Assembly (NCBI RefSeq): GCF_019733395.1 | Contig: NZ_JAIHOO010000001.1 | Span: 620,001-684,000, forward strand | Origin: Lysobacter sp. BMK333-48F3 | Lineage (GTDB): Bacteria > Pseudomonadota > Gammaproteobacteria > Xanthomonadales > Xanthomonadaceae | DNA: 64,000 nt | Reading direction: 5' to 3' | Shown: positions 36,845-45,762 of the stretch, piece by piece | Numbering within the stretch: position 1 is the first letter of the stretch | Layout of the letters: each line of letters begins with the position of its first letter | The notes under the pieces: generated by a model | Seen by the model: only the letters and a program-made list of their open reading frames with translations | What the model was told of the DNA's origin: nothing | The model's database searches: none | Program-made: the position numbers and the translations under genes

Positions 36845-37771
36845 ATGAGTCCACGCGGGTTCGGATTCGCCCTGCTCGCCGCCTTGGCGGCAGGCGTCTG
36901 CATAGGCCGCCTGCTGCCGCGCGACGACGCTCCTGCAGCCGCTACCGTCGCCGCAACGCCGGCGGCGGCCGCAACGCCGCGCTCCGCTCACGCCGCCCAG
37001 GCGTCGTCGTTCGCGACGGCGTCTGCCGCGGCGCGCGGCAGCCAGGACCTCGATCGCGCCATCCGCCGCGCCGCGCAGGACCCGGCCCACTTGCGCGAAC
37101 TGCTGCGCGAGTACGCCTTCGCCACCGAACTCGACCGCCGCGGCGCACTGCTCTCGGTGTTGCAGGGCGTGGCCAACGACGAGGTGCTGGAGTTCGGCCG
37201 CCAGTTGGCCGGCAACGCCGACCCGGCCGTGCGCGGTCAAGGCTATGCCCTGCTGCGAGCGTTTCCGCTCGACCGCGAACAAGCGCGCGCGGTCGTCGCC
37301 GACGGCTTGCGGCGCGAAACCGACCCGGCCCTGCTGGCCGAGTTGCTCGCCGGCCTGGAGCCGGCGGTGATCGCCGACGAAGACGCCGCGCCCTTGCTCG
37401 AACGTGCCGTCGCCCTGACCCGCCACGCCGATCCGTCGGTGCGCGCCAGCGCGGTAGAGCAATCCGCGCGCTGGAACCGGCGCGACGACGGCGCCGCCGT
37501 GCTGGAGCGCGCCCTGCTCGACCCCGCGCCGGAAGTGCGCGCCGCCGCGGTAACCGGCATCGAGGCCTCCGGCGCGCGTTCGCCGCGTCTGCGCGACGCC
37601 TTGCTCGACTTGGCCAGCGACGCGAACGCGCAAGCGCCGCTGCGGCGCAGCGCCTGGTTCGCGCTGCAGCGCTTCGCCCTGGGGCGGGAGGAGTACGCCT
37701 TGTACCGCCAGGCCGATGCCGAGATCGCCGCTGCCGAGGCCAGGCACGACGCGAACGCGATGCGGCACTGA
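36845..37771 (+). CDS. Membrane-anchored HEAT-like repeat protein
   Basis: A 308-residue protein with one N-terminal hydrophobic segment (residues 6-24, FGFALLAALAAGVCIGRLL), an Ala/Thr-rich linker to about residue 68, then helical repeats. Units such as ADPAVRGQGYALLRAF, ADPSVRASAVEQSARW and PAPEVRAAAVTGIEAS show the HEAT/PBS-lyase repeat pattern. It is probably held in the inner membrane with the solenoid in the periplasm, though an export signal is equally possible. It begins 34 bp after the M23 peptidase, so co-transcription and a role in its export or inhibition are conceivable. Confidence 0.7.
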   Translation: MSPRGFGFALLAALAAGVCIGRLLPRDDAPAAATVAATPAAAATPRSAHAAQASSFATASAAARGSQDLDRAIRRAAQDPAHLRELLREYAFATELDRRGALLSVLQGVANDEVLEFGRQLAGNADPAVRGQGYALLRAFPLDREQARAVVADGLRRETDPALLAELLAGLEPAVIADEDAAPLLERAVALTRHADPSVRASAVEQSARWNRRDDGAAVLERALLDPAPEVRAAAVTGIEASGARSPRLRDALLDLASDANAQAPLRRSAWFALQRFALGREEYALYRQADAEIAAAEARHDANAMRH

Positions 37772-37850
37772 GCGCAGCGCAAGCCCGGCACTTCCCGCGC
37801 CGCCGCCGGCGCGGCACTCTGGCCCTCCCCTACCGCAGCGGAGCAGCGTC

Positions 37851-38237
37851 ATGGCCCATCGCAGCCGACTGGCCGGATTCATCATCGACTGCCAAACCGG
37901 CGAGATCGACCAGGCCGCCGAATTCTGGAGCCGGGCGCTGGGCCTGGCCCGGGTCGACGAAGCCTACGACGACGATGGCGCGCAGTACGCCCCGCTGGCC
38001 GAAGGCCCGGCCGGACTCAACATCGAAGTGCAGATGGTCGAGCATCCCTCGCGCGTGCACCTGGACATCGAAAGCGACGACATCGACGCCGAGGCCGCGC
38101 GCCTGGAAGCGCTCGGCGCCACCCGCATCGGCTTCGTCAAGCGCTGGTGGGTGATGCAGGCGCCGACCGGGCACCGGTTCTGCGTCGTGCGCATGAAGCA
38201 TCCCGAGCGCGGTCCCGCGCCCACCCTCTGGGATTGA
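37851..38237 (+). CDS. VOC-family (glyoxalase-like) protein
   Basis: A 128-residue single-module vicinal-oxygen-chelate protein. It starts MAHRSRLAGFIIDCQ, where a His is usual in glyoxalases but a Cys/Asp appears here, and includes AAEFWSRALGL, HPSRVHLDIESDDIDAEAARLEALGA and MQAPTGHRFCVVR, the standard pattern of the family. It would dimerise. The metal and substrate are unknown. ATG at 37851 chosen by homology pattern. Confidence 0.85.
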   Translation: MAHRSRLAGFIIDCQTGEIDQAAEFWSRALGLARVDEAYDDDGAQYAPLAEGPAGLNIEVQMVEHPSRVHLDIESDDIDAEAARLEALGATRIGFVKRWWVMQAPTGHRFCVVRMKHPERGPAPTLWD

Positions 38238-38268
38238 GCCGTCCGGCCCGGGCGCGCGAATCGCGCGC

Positions 38269-39381
38269 TCAACCCTCGTCCACCGCCAGCCGGTCGCGGC
38301 CTTGCGCCTTGGCCAGGTACAGCGCGCGGTCGGCGCGGTCGAACACCTGTTCGGGACGCTCGCGCGAGGGATCGCCGCCGGCGACGCCGATCGACACCGT
38401 CAGCGCGAACGGCAGCGAAGCGCGCGCCAACCGCTGGCGGATGCGTTCGCCGACTTCGGTCGCGGTCGCCAGATGGGTGCCCGGCAGCACCACCAGGAAC
38501 TCTTCGCCGCCGAAACGCACCGCCACGTCGCCGTCGCGGATCGAGGCGGCGATCGCATCGGCGACCGCGCGCAGGGCGCGGTCGCCGAGCAGGTGCCCGT
38601 AGCGGTCGTTGACCTGCTTGAAATGGTCGACGTCGACCAGCAACAAGGTATACGCGGCGCGGCGCAAGGACTCCATCGCGTCCTCGCTGCCGAGCAGCTG
38701 GCTCAAGGCCGAGCGGTTGAGCAGGCCGGTCAGCGCGTCGTGGCGGGCGCTGTGCTCGAGCAGTTCGTGGCGCCGCTGCAGATCGGCCTGGGCCGATTCC
38801 AGTTCCCGGGCGAAGGCCTCGCGCTCGGACAGCAGGCGGCGCTGCTCGATCGCATAGCGGCGCAATTCGAACAGGTGCTGGACCTGGCGCGCGATCACCG
38901 CCACGCCGTCGCGCTGGGCCGCGCGCAAGTCGTGCGGCCGATGATCGAGCACGCACAGCGTGCCCAACGCGTAGCCGTCGGGGCTCATCAGCGGCGCGCC
39001 GGCGTAGAAGCGCAGCGGCCGCCCGTCGAGCCGCAGGCCGAGTCCGGCGAAGCGCGGGTCTTCGGCGGTATCGGCGATCACCAGCAAACGGTCGGCCTCG
39101 GCGTCGGCGATCAACTGGCTGCAGATGCTCTGCGAGCGCACCCGCTCGGTCTCGCCGAAGCCGTGGCGCGCCTTGTACCAGATCCGGCCGTTGTCGACCA
39201 AGGCGATCGCCGCCGCCGGCGCGTCGCACAGCGTCGCCGCCAGCCGGACCAGATCGTCGTAGGCCGCCTCCGGCACGCTGTCGAGCAGTTCGTAGCCTTC
39301 CAGCGTCGTTTGCCGGGCCGCCTCGTCGTGCGGCTCGGGCAACAGCGGAAACGGGCTGGGGCGCAGCGGCACGATGGGCAT
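38269..39381 (-). CDS. GAF-GGDEF diguanylate cyclase
   Basis: A 370-residue cytoplasmic enzyme predicted to make cyclic di-GMP. A GAF sensor domain occupies about residues 25-180 (DSVPEAAYDDLVRLAATLCDAPAAAIALVD... SICSQLI), a coiled coil about 185-210, and a GGDEF domain about 212-365. The active motif is GGEEF in VAVRFGGEEFLVVLPG, a functional variant. The I-site RxxD is not clear. The ATG at 39381 fits best; an upstream ATG at 39435 is weaker. No membrane segment. Confidence 0.92.
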   Translation of the reverse strand: MPIVPLRPSPFPLLPEPHDEAARQTTLEGYELLDSVPEAAYDDLVRLAATLCDAPAAAIALVDNGRIWYKARHGFGETERVRSQSICSQLIADAEADRLLVIADTAEDPRFAGLGLRLDGRPLRFYAGAPLMSPDGYALGTLCVLDHRPHDLRAAQRDGVAVIARQVQHLFELRRYAIEQRRLLSEREAFARELESAQADLQRRHELLEHSARHDALTGLLNRSALSQLLGSEDAMESLRRAAYTLLLVDVDHFKQVNDRYGHLLGDRALRAVADAIAASIRDGDVAVRFGGEEFLVVLPGTHLATATEVGERIRQRLARASLPFALTVSIGVAGGDPSRERPEQVFDRADRALYLAKAQGRDRLAVDEG

Positions 39382-39531
39382 CGGTGGGCCGGACCGGGCT
39401 TTCGTTGCGACCAGCCTAAATCCGCACCGATTCATGCCCCGTGACGAATCCGTCCGCCGGATTGCGACCGGGTCGCCAGTCCGGCTCAGGCGCGGCTGCG
39501 ATTCGGGCCGACGCCCCGGCCGCGCCGCCGC

Positions 39532-40470
39532 TCAACCGCGGTCGAGCCAGACCTGCAAGCCCTGCGCGTTGAGTTCGATGTCCATCGCCAGGATCGCGCG
39601 CACCTGCGACTCGTCCAGGCCGCAGCCGTGAGCGCGCACGCGCGCAGCGTAATAGTCGCCCAGTTGCGCGACCAGGCGCGCGTGGCGGTCGCCGCCGGCG
39701 GCCTGCGCGGCCAGGGCGATCGCCACCATCGCGTCGATCTGCTCGATCAGCTCGGCGCCCAACCGCTGCACGTCGCCGACCGCGCCGTAATGGGTCAGGC
39801 GCATGGCCGCGGGATCGCGCGCCAGCAGCGTCCGGATCGAAGCCTTCAACGGCTCGGGCTCGAACTGCACCGGGGTGCTGGTCGGCAGCGCGTACGGCCC
39901 GCGCGCGCTGTCGAACTCGCGGTAGGACAGGCCGAAGGTGTCGCCGGTGAACCAGCTGCGGCTGCGCTCGTCCCACAGGCACAGGTGATGGCGGGCGTGG
40001 CCGGGCGTGTCGACGCACAGCAGCGGCCGCCCGGCGAGTTCGGCCACATGGCCGTCGCCGGCGCTGACCACGCGCTCGGCCGGCACCGGCACGATCTCGC
40101 CGTAGCTGCGCGCCATTTCCTCCGCGCCGTACACCGCGGTGGCGCCCGCGACCAGGCGCGCCGGGTCGATCATGTGCGGCGCGCCGCGCGGATGCACCAG
40201 CAGGCGCGCGTTGGGCAGCTGCCGCATCAGCGCGCCGGCGCCGCCGGCGTGATCGAGATGGACGTGGGTCAGGATCAGCCAATCGACCTCGGCCGGGCTC
40301 AGTCCGCGCGCGCTCAGCGCCTGCAGCAGCCTCGGCACCGAATGCTGGGTGCCGCAGTCGACGAAGGCGGCGCGGCCGCGCTCGACGATCAGGTAGGCGG
40401 CGTCGAAGGCCGGACGGAAGAAGCCGGTATCGACGGTGTCGATGCCGTAGTCGGCGCAGGCTGCGTTCAT
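39532..40470 (-). CDS. Metallo-beta-lactamase-fold hydrolase
   Basis: A 312-residue MBL-fold protein with the zinc motif THVHLDHAGG (HxHxDH), a third His in VDTPGHARHHLCLW, the bridging Asp in FTGDTFGL and a late His in RLTHYGAVGD. The overall pattern resembles glyoxalase-II/quorum-lactonase-like and polyketide-associated hydrolases. The substrate is not indicated. Start at ATG 40470. It lies between the GGDEF gene and the trpS cluster, all on the minus strand, with short gaps. Confidence 0.88.
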   Translation of the reverse strand: MNAACADYGIDTVDTGFFRPAFDAAYLIVERGRAAFVDCGTQHSVPRLLQALSARGLSPAEVDWLILTHVHLDHAGGAGALMRQLPNARLLVHPRGAPHMIDPARLVAGATAVYGAEEMARSYGEIVPVPAERVVSAGDGHVAELAGRPLLCVDTPGHARHHLCLWDERSRSWFTGDTFGLSYREFDSARGPYALPTSTPVQFEPEPLKASIRTLLARDPAAMRLTHYGAVGDVQRLGAELIEQIDAMVAIALAAQAAGGDRHARLVAQLGDYYAARVRAHGCGLDESQVRAILAMDIELNAQGLQVWLDRG

Positions 40471-40568
40471 GGCGGGGGCCGTCGGGAACGAAGGCCCCAG
40501 TCTATGCCGCGCTGCCGATCGCGGCGATGCGGCCCGCGTCGAAAAAACGGCGTTGCGCTCGCCCCGGC

Positions 40569-40892
40569 TCAGTCGCCGCGCGGATAAGTGCGGCGCAGCC
40601 AGTGCCGGCGCAAGGCCCAGGCCAGGGTCAGCACCGCCAGGAACACGCCGTAGCCGAGCGAGGTCGCCAGGATCTGCGGCCACATCGCGCCGTAGTTGGC
40701 GCCGGCGTGGGCATGCGCCCAATGCACCGCGAGCACGAAGGCGCACACCGAGACCATCAGCGCCACCGCATCGAACAATTGCCGCGCCGGCGTGCGCGGC
40801 CGGCGCGGATACAGCCAGAACAGCGCGCCCAGGATCGCGAACCAGGGCAGGAACAGGATCAGCGCCAGATTGAGCTCGACGAAACGGCTCAC
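40569..40892 (-). CDS. Hypothetical three-helix membrane protein coupled to trpS
   Basis: A 107-residue protein with three hydrophobic segments (about residues 8-27, 43-63 and 72-95). It starts at GTG 40892, which overlaps the trpS stop (GTGA), so it is almost certainly translated after trpS. No family motif is recognised. The C-terminus is basic (ALRRHWLRRTYPRGD). Function unknown. Confidence 0.7.
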   Translation of the reverse strand: MSRFVELNLALILFLPWFAILGALFWLYPRRPRTPARQLFDAVALMVSVCAFVLAVHWAHAHAGANYGAMWPQILATSLGYGVFLAVLTLAWALRRHWLRRTYPRGD

Positions 40893-42220
40893 GGGGCGGC
40901 GCCGGCCTTGGCCGCTTCGGCCTGCGCTTCGGCGTCCACGATCGCCGCCAACGCGGCGGCCGCTTCCTCGCGCTGCGCCGCATCCAACGGCTCGGCCGCG
41001 GCCAGCAGCGCATCCAGATCCTGCCGGCCGCTCTTGACCGCGGCGATCAGCTGCCCGGCGTCCTTCGGCGAGGCGAAGCCGCGGCTCTGCACCAGCACCC
41101 GTTCGCCGTCGGCGAGCTTGAAATAGAAACGGCCGTCGGCCTCGCGGTACTGCTTGAACAGCGGCAACGCGCGGCGCGTATCCGCCGCGGCCGCGGACGG
41201 GCCGGCGACCTGCGACAGATCGCGCAGACCCACCGCCTCGCGCAGCCGCCTCATCGAGGCCAAGGCATAGCGCTCGCGCACCCGCTTGGCGCCGTCGATC
41301 AGGATCGCCTCGATCTTCTCCGGCTGCGCCATCAGCGCTTCGTACTTCTCGCGCAGCGGCGCGATCTCGGCGTCGATGCGCTCGAACAGCGCCTGCTTGG
41401 CCTCGCCCCAGGCGATGCCGTCGGCGAAGGCCTGGCGCATCGCCGCGGTCTCGGCTTCGCTGGCGAAGGCCTGGTAGATCTGGAACAGCGCCGAGCCCTC
41501 GGTCTGCTTCGGCTCGCCCGGCGCGCGCGAATCGGTGACGATCGAATAGATCAGCTTCTTCAGCTGCTCGCGCGGCGCGAACAGCGGAATGGTGTTGTCG
41601 TAGCTCTTGCTCATCTTGCGCCCGTCCAGGCCCGGCAAGGTCGCTACCGCTTCCTCGATCTGCGCCTCGGGCAGGACGAAATGCTCGCCGTACAGATGGT
41701 TGAAGCGCTGGGCGAAATCGCGCGCCATCTCGATGTGCTGGATCTGGTCGCGGCCGACCGGCACCTTGTGGGCGTTGAACACCAGGATGTCGGCCGACAT
41801 CAGCACCGGGTACATGAACAAGCCGGCGGTGATGCCGGCGTCCTCGTCGACGCCCTCGGCGTTGTTCTTGTCCACCGCGGCCTTGTAGGCATGGGCGCGG
41901 TTGAGGATGCCCTTGCCGGCGACGCAGGTCAGGAACCAGGCCAGTTCCGGAATCTCGACGATTTCGCTCTGCCGGTAGAACCACACCTTGGCCGGGTCCA
42001 GGCCGCAGGCCAGCCAGGCGGCGGCGATCTCCAGGGTCGAGCGCTGCACCCGCGCCGGCTCCTGCACCTTGATCAGCGCATGCAGGTCGGCGAGGAAGTA
42101 GTAGCTCTCCACCCCGGGAGTGAGGCTGGCGGCGACGGCCGGGCGGATCGCGCCGACGTAGTTGCCGAGGTGCGGGGTGCCGGAGGTGGTGATGCCGGTG
42201 AGGACGCGGGTCTGGGTCAT
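40889..42220 (-). CDS. trpS: Tryptophanyl-tRNA synthetase with an extra C-terminal domain
   Basis: A 443-residue class I synthetase charging tRNA-Trp. The ATP-site signatures are GTPHLGNYVGA (HIGH equivalent, 17-20) and KMSKS at 202-206. The core ends near residue 335, the length of ordinary bacterial TrpRS. Beyond it, residues 352-400 (PLFKQYREADGRFYFKLADGERVLVQ, then SRGFASPKDAGQLIAAV) look like a DUF1508/YegP-type module, followed by an Ala-rich helix. The extension's purpose is not known to me. No Trp-rich leader ORF is seen upstream. Confidence 0.95.
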   Translation of the reverse strand: MTQTRVLTGITTSGTPHLGNYVGAIRPAVAASLTPGVESYYFLADLHALIKVQEPARVQRSTLEIAAAWLACGLDPAKVWFYRQSEIVEIPELAWFLTCVAGKGILNRAHAYKAAVDKNNAEGVDEDAGITAGLFMYPVLMSADILVFNAHKVPVGRDQIQHIEMARDFAQRFNHLYGEHFVLPEAQIEEAVATLPGLDGRKMSKSYDNTIPLFAPREQLKKLIYSIVTDSRAPGEPKQTEGSALFQIYQAFASEAETAAMRQAFADGIAWGEAKQALFERIDAEIAPLREKYEALMAQPEKIEAILIDGAKRVRERYALASMRRLREAVGLRDLSQVAGPSAAAADTRRALPLFKQYREADGRFYFKLADGERVLVQSRGFASPKDAGQLIAAVKSGRQDLDALLAAAEPLDAAQREEAAAALAAIVDAEAQAEAAKAGAAP

Positions 42221-42404
42221 GGGCAGCGCGGGGTGGAACGTGGCCGGCCAGTGTACCGCCTGGGCCGGGCCCGGGCGGCGCGCGCCGGCCGCCTGCGCCG
42301 GACCGGCTGAGCGGCGGCTGACCGCGCCCAGGCCGGCGCCGGCAGCGCAACCCCGTTGTCGCCGCTGCCGCGTTTCACCTCACGACCACCCTGGAGACGC
42401 CGCC

Positions 42405-43226
42405 ATGTTCCGCTCGCTCGTCCTGCTCGCCGCAGCCGTCCTCACCGCCAGCGCCTGCTCCCCGCTGCACGCCCGCCCGCTGGTCGACGTCGCGGTGGTC
42501 GACCGCGACAACGGCGACTGGCTGCCGGCCTGGCCGCACCGCGGCCAGCAATGGATCGCCGGCACGCCCGGCCACCGCTATTCGGTGCGGCTGACCAACA
42601 CCACCGGCGAACGCGTGCTGGTGGTGCTGTCGGTCGACGGCGTCAACGCCGTCAGCGGCCAGACCGCGCATCCCTCCCAGGCCGGCTACGTGCTCGACCC
42701 CTGGCAATCGACCGAGATCAACGGCTGGCGCAAGTCGCTCGACGACGTCGCCCAGTTCGTGTTCACCGACCTGCCCGACAGCTACGCCGCGCGCACCGGC
42801 CGCCCCGACAACGTCGGCGTGATCGGCGTGGCCGTGTTCGAGGAGTCGCGCCCGGTCTACCGCGAGCCGCGCTATCCCTATCCGGCGCCGGCGCCCTATC
42901 CGCCGTACGCGCGCGACCAGGCGGCCAAGGCCGAGCGCCGCGCCGCCGGCAACGCCGCGCCGTCGGCGGCCAGCGAGGCGGCCGCCGACACCGCCGCGCA
43001 ATCGATCGGCACCGGCCATGGCGCACGCGAATGGTCGCCGGTCGGGCAGACCGAGTTCGTGCGCGCCAGCCGCTCGCCGGCGCAGGTGTTCGAGTTGCGC
43101 TACGACGACTACCGCAGCCTGGTCGCGCGCGGCGTGGTGCCGCGCTACCGCGCGCCCTACCGCGAACCGCAGCCGCGCGCCTTCCCCAACGGCTTCGTCG
43201 CCGACCCGCCGCCGCGCGGTTGGTGA
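42405..43226 (+). CDS. Hypothetical lipoprotein-like envelope protein
   Basis: A 273-residue protein with a short signal peptide ending LTASAC, a probable lipobox with Cys18. The N-terminal half (residues 24-150) looks like a beta domain: VRLTNTTGERVLVVLSVDGVNAVSGQ, then EINGWRKS, similar to envelope proteins of unknown function. The second half has a Pro/Tyr-rich stretch (PRYPYPAPAPYPPYARD) and an Ala-rich segment, then ends FVADPPPRGW. A GGAGAC ribosome site lies before the ATG at 42405. Divergent from trpS, convergent with the csbD gene. Confidence 0.72.
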   Translation: MFRSLVLLAAAVLTASACSPLHARPLVDVAVVDRDNGDWLPAWPHRGQQWIAGTPGHRYSVRLTNTTGERVLVVLSVDGVNAVSGQTAHPSQAGYVLDPWQSTEINGWRKSLDDVAQFVFTDLPDSYAARTGRPDNVGVIGVAVFEESRPVYREPRYPYPAPAPYPPYARDQAAKAERRAAGNAAPSAASEAAADTAAQSIGTGHGAREWSPVGQTEFVRASRSPAQVFELRYDDYRSLVARGVVPRYRAPYREPQPRAFPNGFVADPPPRGW

Positions 43227-43260
43227 GGCCCTCGCCGATGGGAGCCGGCGACGGCAAAAG

Positions 43261-43290
43261 CGAAGGGCCGGACGGAGCCGGCCCTTCGTT
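43261..43290. terminator. Hairpin between convergent genes
   Basis: An 11-bp stem CGAAGGGCCGG and complement with a short loop. On the minus strand it is followed by CTTTTG, on the plus strand by TTCC. It may serve both the lipoprotein gene and the csbD gene. Confidence 0.6.
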
Positions 43291-43341
43291 CCTCGTCGTA
43301 GCGAACGGCATCGGCGATGCCGTCGCGGCGCCACAGCGCGG

Positions 43342-43542
43342 TCAGTTCAAGGTCTTGCCGAAGTCGCGCACTTCCTTCTCGGCGCGCTCGCGCTCCCAAC
43401 CGTAGCGTTCCTGCAGCTTGCCGGCCAGGTATTCGGAGTTGCCTTCGGCGATGTCGAATACGTCGTCGGTGAGGTCGCCCCACTTGGCCTGGGCCTTGCC
43501 CTTGAGCTGGGTCCACTTGCCGGCAATGATGTCTTTGTTCAT
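43342..43542 (-). CDS. CsbD-family stress protein
   Basis: A 66-residue CsbD-like protein, [21 protein letters not shown] with [19 protein letters not shown]. The family is induced by general stress in many bacteria; its molecular role is unknown. Length matches the family. Start at ATG 43542 with GGAGTG upstream. It is followed leftwards by a bidirectional hairpin. Confidence 0.92.
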   Translation of the reverse strand: MNKDIIAGKWTQLKGKAQAKWGDLTDDVFDIAEGNSEYLAGKLQERYGWERERAEKEVRDFGKTLN

Positions 43543-43833
43543 CGTTCCACTCCTTCGTTGGGGGATGGATCTGCTTAGCAGCTGGATCTCGGCGCGGTGC
43601 GACCGCGCTGCGGCGCGCATCGGGCTTGCCGATATCGCGAAGACAGTGTCGCGGCGCATCCGTTCGCGAACGATCACGATTGCGTTAGCCGGCGCTTGAT
43701 GTCGGTGAACCGCTTGAACGCTTCAGCCGGCATTCGTGCGCCGGTTCGCATTCAGCAGGAGAGCGGGGGTGAGTCCGCGCCGCGCGCGACGACCGGTGGA
43801 CGACGAAGCTGCGCATGGGCGCTCGCGCACGAC

Positions 43834-43862
43834 AAAAAAAGGCCGGATCGCTCCGGCCTTTT
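43834..43862 (-). terminator. Terminator of the entericidin-like gene
   Basis: Stem AAAAGGCCGG/CCGGCCTTTT with a 6-nt loop; on the minus strand it ends in seven T. It lies 20 bp after the stop of the gene at 43883. Confidence 0.88.
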
Positions 43863-43882
43863 CGTGTGACGCTGTCGGCGGC

Positions 43883-44032
43883 TTATTTGCCGTCGCCCGC
43901 CTTCTCGGCGGTCTCTTCGACCTTCTCGCCGGCCTTCTGCACGTCCTTGCCGGCGCCGGCGATGGTGTTGCACGCGGACAGGGTGCCGATCGAGAACAGG
44001 GCCAGCAGCAACAGGGCAGTCAAACGCTTCAT
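43883..44032 (-). CDS. Entericidin-family small lipoprotein
   Basis: A 49-residue lipoprotein, ATG at 44032, TAA at 43883. The signal MKRLTALLLLALFSIGTLSAC ends in a lipobox with Cys21, followed by NTIAGAGKDVQKAGEKVEE, the typical entericidin pattern NTxxGxGxDxxxxG. Entericidins A and B of E. coli are an antidote/toxin pair of membrane lipoproteins in stationary phase; here there is only one copy. An AGGAGATCCC ribosome site precedes it. A strong terminator follows. Confidence 0.88.
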   Translation of the reverse strand: MKRLTALLLLALFSIGTLSACNTIAGAGKDVQKAGEKVEETAEKAGDGK

Positions 44033-44268
44033 GGGATCTCCTTGACGGTCTGATGGGAACGGCCGATGCGAATACGGCGTCTGCCGCGAGGTTCGTCGGT
44101 GGCCGGTGCCGGTCGCGCACTCGTCGCGTCCTGAAGATCATGAAACGCGAGCGAATGTGAAGCCGGCGTGCAATCCGGACCGCCGTCACCGCCGATCAAG
44201 GCCTTGCCGCAGACCGTACCCGGGCCGCCGTCAGCCGCGATTCATCGCCGCGGCTGTGGTCGCCGTCC

Positions 44269-45192
44269 TCAGTCGCGCATCAGGGTCGACTTGCCGAACA
44301 GGCTCTCGACCAGGTCGACCGCGAGCTTGGCGGTGCGGTTGCGCTTGTCCAGGATCGGATTGAGTTCGACGATGTCCAGCGAGGCCAGCCGGCCGCTGTC
44401 GGCGATCATCTCCATCACCAGCTGCGCTTCGCGATAGTTCGGCCCGCCCGGCACCGTGGTGCCCACGCCCGGAGCGATGCTCGGGTCGAGGAAGTCGACG
44501 TCGAAGCTGACGTGCAGATGGGTGTTCTCGTCCACGCCTTCCAGCGCTTCCTCCATCACCCGGCGCATGCCGATCTCGTCGATGTAGCGCATGTCGTACA
44601 CGTCCAGGCCGTGCTGCTGGATCAGCTGCTTCTCGCCCGGATCGACCGAACGGATGCCGATCTGGCGGATCTCGTCGGCGCGCATCGCCGGCGCCGATCC
44701 GCCCAGATGGGTCAGCGGTTCCGGGCCCAGGCCGCACAGGCACGACACCGGCATGCCGTGGATGTTGCCCGAGGGCGTGACCTGACTGGTGTTGAAATCG
44801 GCGTGCGCGTCCAGCCACAGCACGCGCAGTTGCTTGCCGGTATCGCGGCAATGGCGCGCCACCGCGGTGATCGAGCCCAGGCCCAGGCAGTGGTCGCCGC
44901 CGAGCAGGATCGGCATGCGCCCGCCCTTCAGCTCGGCGCCGACCGCGTCCATCACCAGGCGGTTCCAGGCCACCACTTCGGGCAGGTGGCGATAGCCCTC
45001 GACCGGCTTCTGCCATGGATTGCGCGGACCGTCGAGATTGCCGCGATCGACCACGTCGACGCCGCGCGCGCTCAAGGCCTCGCCCAGGCCGGCGATGCGC
45101 AGGGCTTCGGGCCCGAGCCGCGCGCCGCGATGGCCGGCGCCGACGTCGGTGGGCGCGCCGATAAGCGAGACCGGGGGGTAGGTACGACTCAT
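44269..45192 (-). CDS. rocF: Arginase
   Basis: A 307-residue manganese enzyme splitting arginine to ornithine and urea. The metal-binding motifs are GGDHCLGLGS (residues 98-107), LDAHADFNT and SFDVDFLDPSIAPG, with DIVELNPILD near the end. N-terminus SLIGAPTDVGAGHRGARLGPEALR is the usual one. This is true arginase rather than agmatinase by the FDVDFLDP and APGVGT pattern. Monocistronic; a G-rich tract lies 140 bp upstream. No urease or ornithine pathway gene is nearby. Confidence 0.95.
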   Translation of the reverse strand: MSRTYPPVSLIGAPTDVGAGHRGARLGPEALRIAGLGEALSARGVDVVDRGNLDGPRNPWQKPVEGYRHLPEVVAWNRLVMDAVGAELKGGRMPILLGGDHCLGLGSITAVARHCRDTGKQLRVLWLDAHADFNTSQVTPSGNIHGMPVSCLCGLGPEPLTHLGGSAPAMRADEIRQIGIRSVDPGEKQLIQQHGLDVYDMRYIDEIGMRRVMEEALEGVDENTHLHVSFDVDFLDPSIAPGVGTTVPGGPNYREAQLVMEMIADSGRLASLDIVELNPILDKRNRTAKLAVDLVESLFGKSTLMRD

Positions 45193-45330
45193 GCTGATTC
45201 CTCAGGCGGCGCGCAGCGAGGGCGCCGCCTATCGAAGGTGAACGCAGACGATGCCCGCGGCATCGCGCGATCGCCGCAACAGGGCCGCGCGTTGCGCTGC
45301 GGCCGCCGACGATGCGGGCATTCTAGCGCA

Positions 45331-45355
45331 GGGGTGGGGTTGGGCTGGGCTGGGG
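45331..45355 (+). other. G-quadruplex-type G tract upstream of arginase
   Basis: Five runs of three or four G separated by 1-2 nt loops within 25 nt. This meets the usual G-quadruplex rule. It lies on the strand opposite the arginase transcript, about 140 bp upstream of its start. Effect unknown. Confidence 0.6.
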
Positions 45356-45502
45356 TGAGCGGCGGGTGTGGATACGGCTAGGCGATGTGCGGATGGTCTA
45401 CGACGATGCGGGTGCGTAGTGGTCTGGCGGGCCGCGGGTGTGGCGCTGCGCTTGCATACCGCGTCTATCGAATCGCACGAAGTGAAAAGCGCCGGGAGCG
45501 AT

Positions 45503-45688
45503 CGCGGCCTTCGGATGATCGGCCGGGCGGTTGTTTTGTTCTCGGGGTCACGTGACCGGGCGGTTGCGCGGAAGCGGTCGTCGCGCTTGAGAATCGAGGG
45601 TAGATGTAGGGACTGTCGAAAAAGCACCGGCTGGTTCGCGGCCTTCGGATGGTTGGCCGGGCGGTTGGTTTGTTCTCGGGGTCACGTG
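45503..45688. repeat. 52-bp direct repeat next to tRNA-Thr
   Basis: Two copies, 45503-45554 and 45637-45688, differ at only three positions and are 134 nt apart start to start. The second copy ends within the encoded CCA of the tRNA. The 494-bp gap between arginase and the tRNA has no gene apart from this repeat and the G tract. Confidence 0.85.
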
Positions 45689-45762
45689 GTGCCGCTTGTC
45701 CGAATCGAACGGACGACCGCTCGCTTACAAGGCGAGTGCTCTACCAACTGAGCTAAAGCGGC
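45687..45762 (-). tRNA. tRNA-Thr (anticodon TGT)
   Basis: A full cloverleaf on the minus strand. Acceptor GCCGCTT/AAGCGGC with discriminator A and encoded CCA (45687-45689). D arm GCTC-AGTTGGTA-GAGC. Anticodon stem CTCGC/GCGAG with loop CTTGTAA, anticodon TGT reading ACA. T arm GTCCG-TTCGATT-CGGAC. All stems pair without mismatch. Confidence 0.95.

Noticed and set aside
42221..42404. Search for a Trp-codon leader before trpS like those of trpE and trpG
   Set aside because: No short ORF with clustered Trp codons or the GGTTACAGT block is present.
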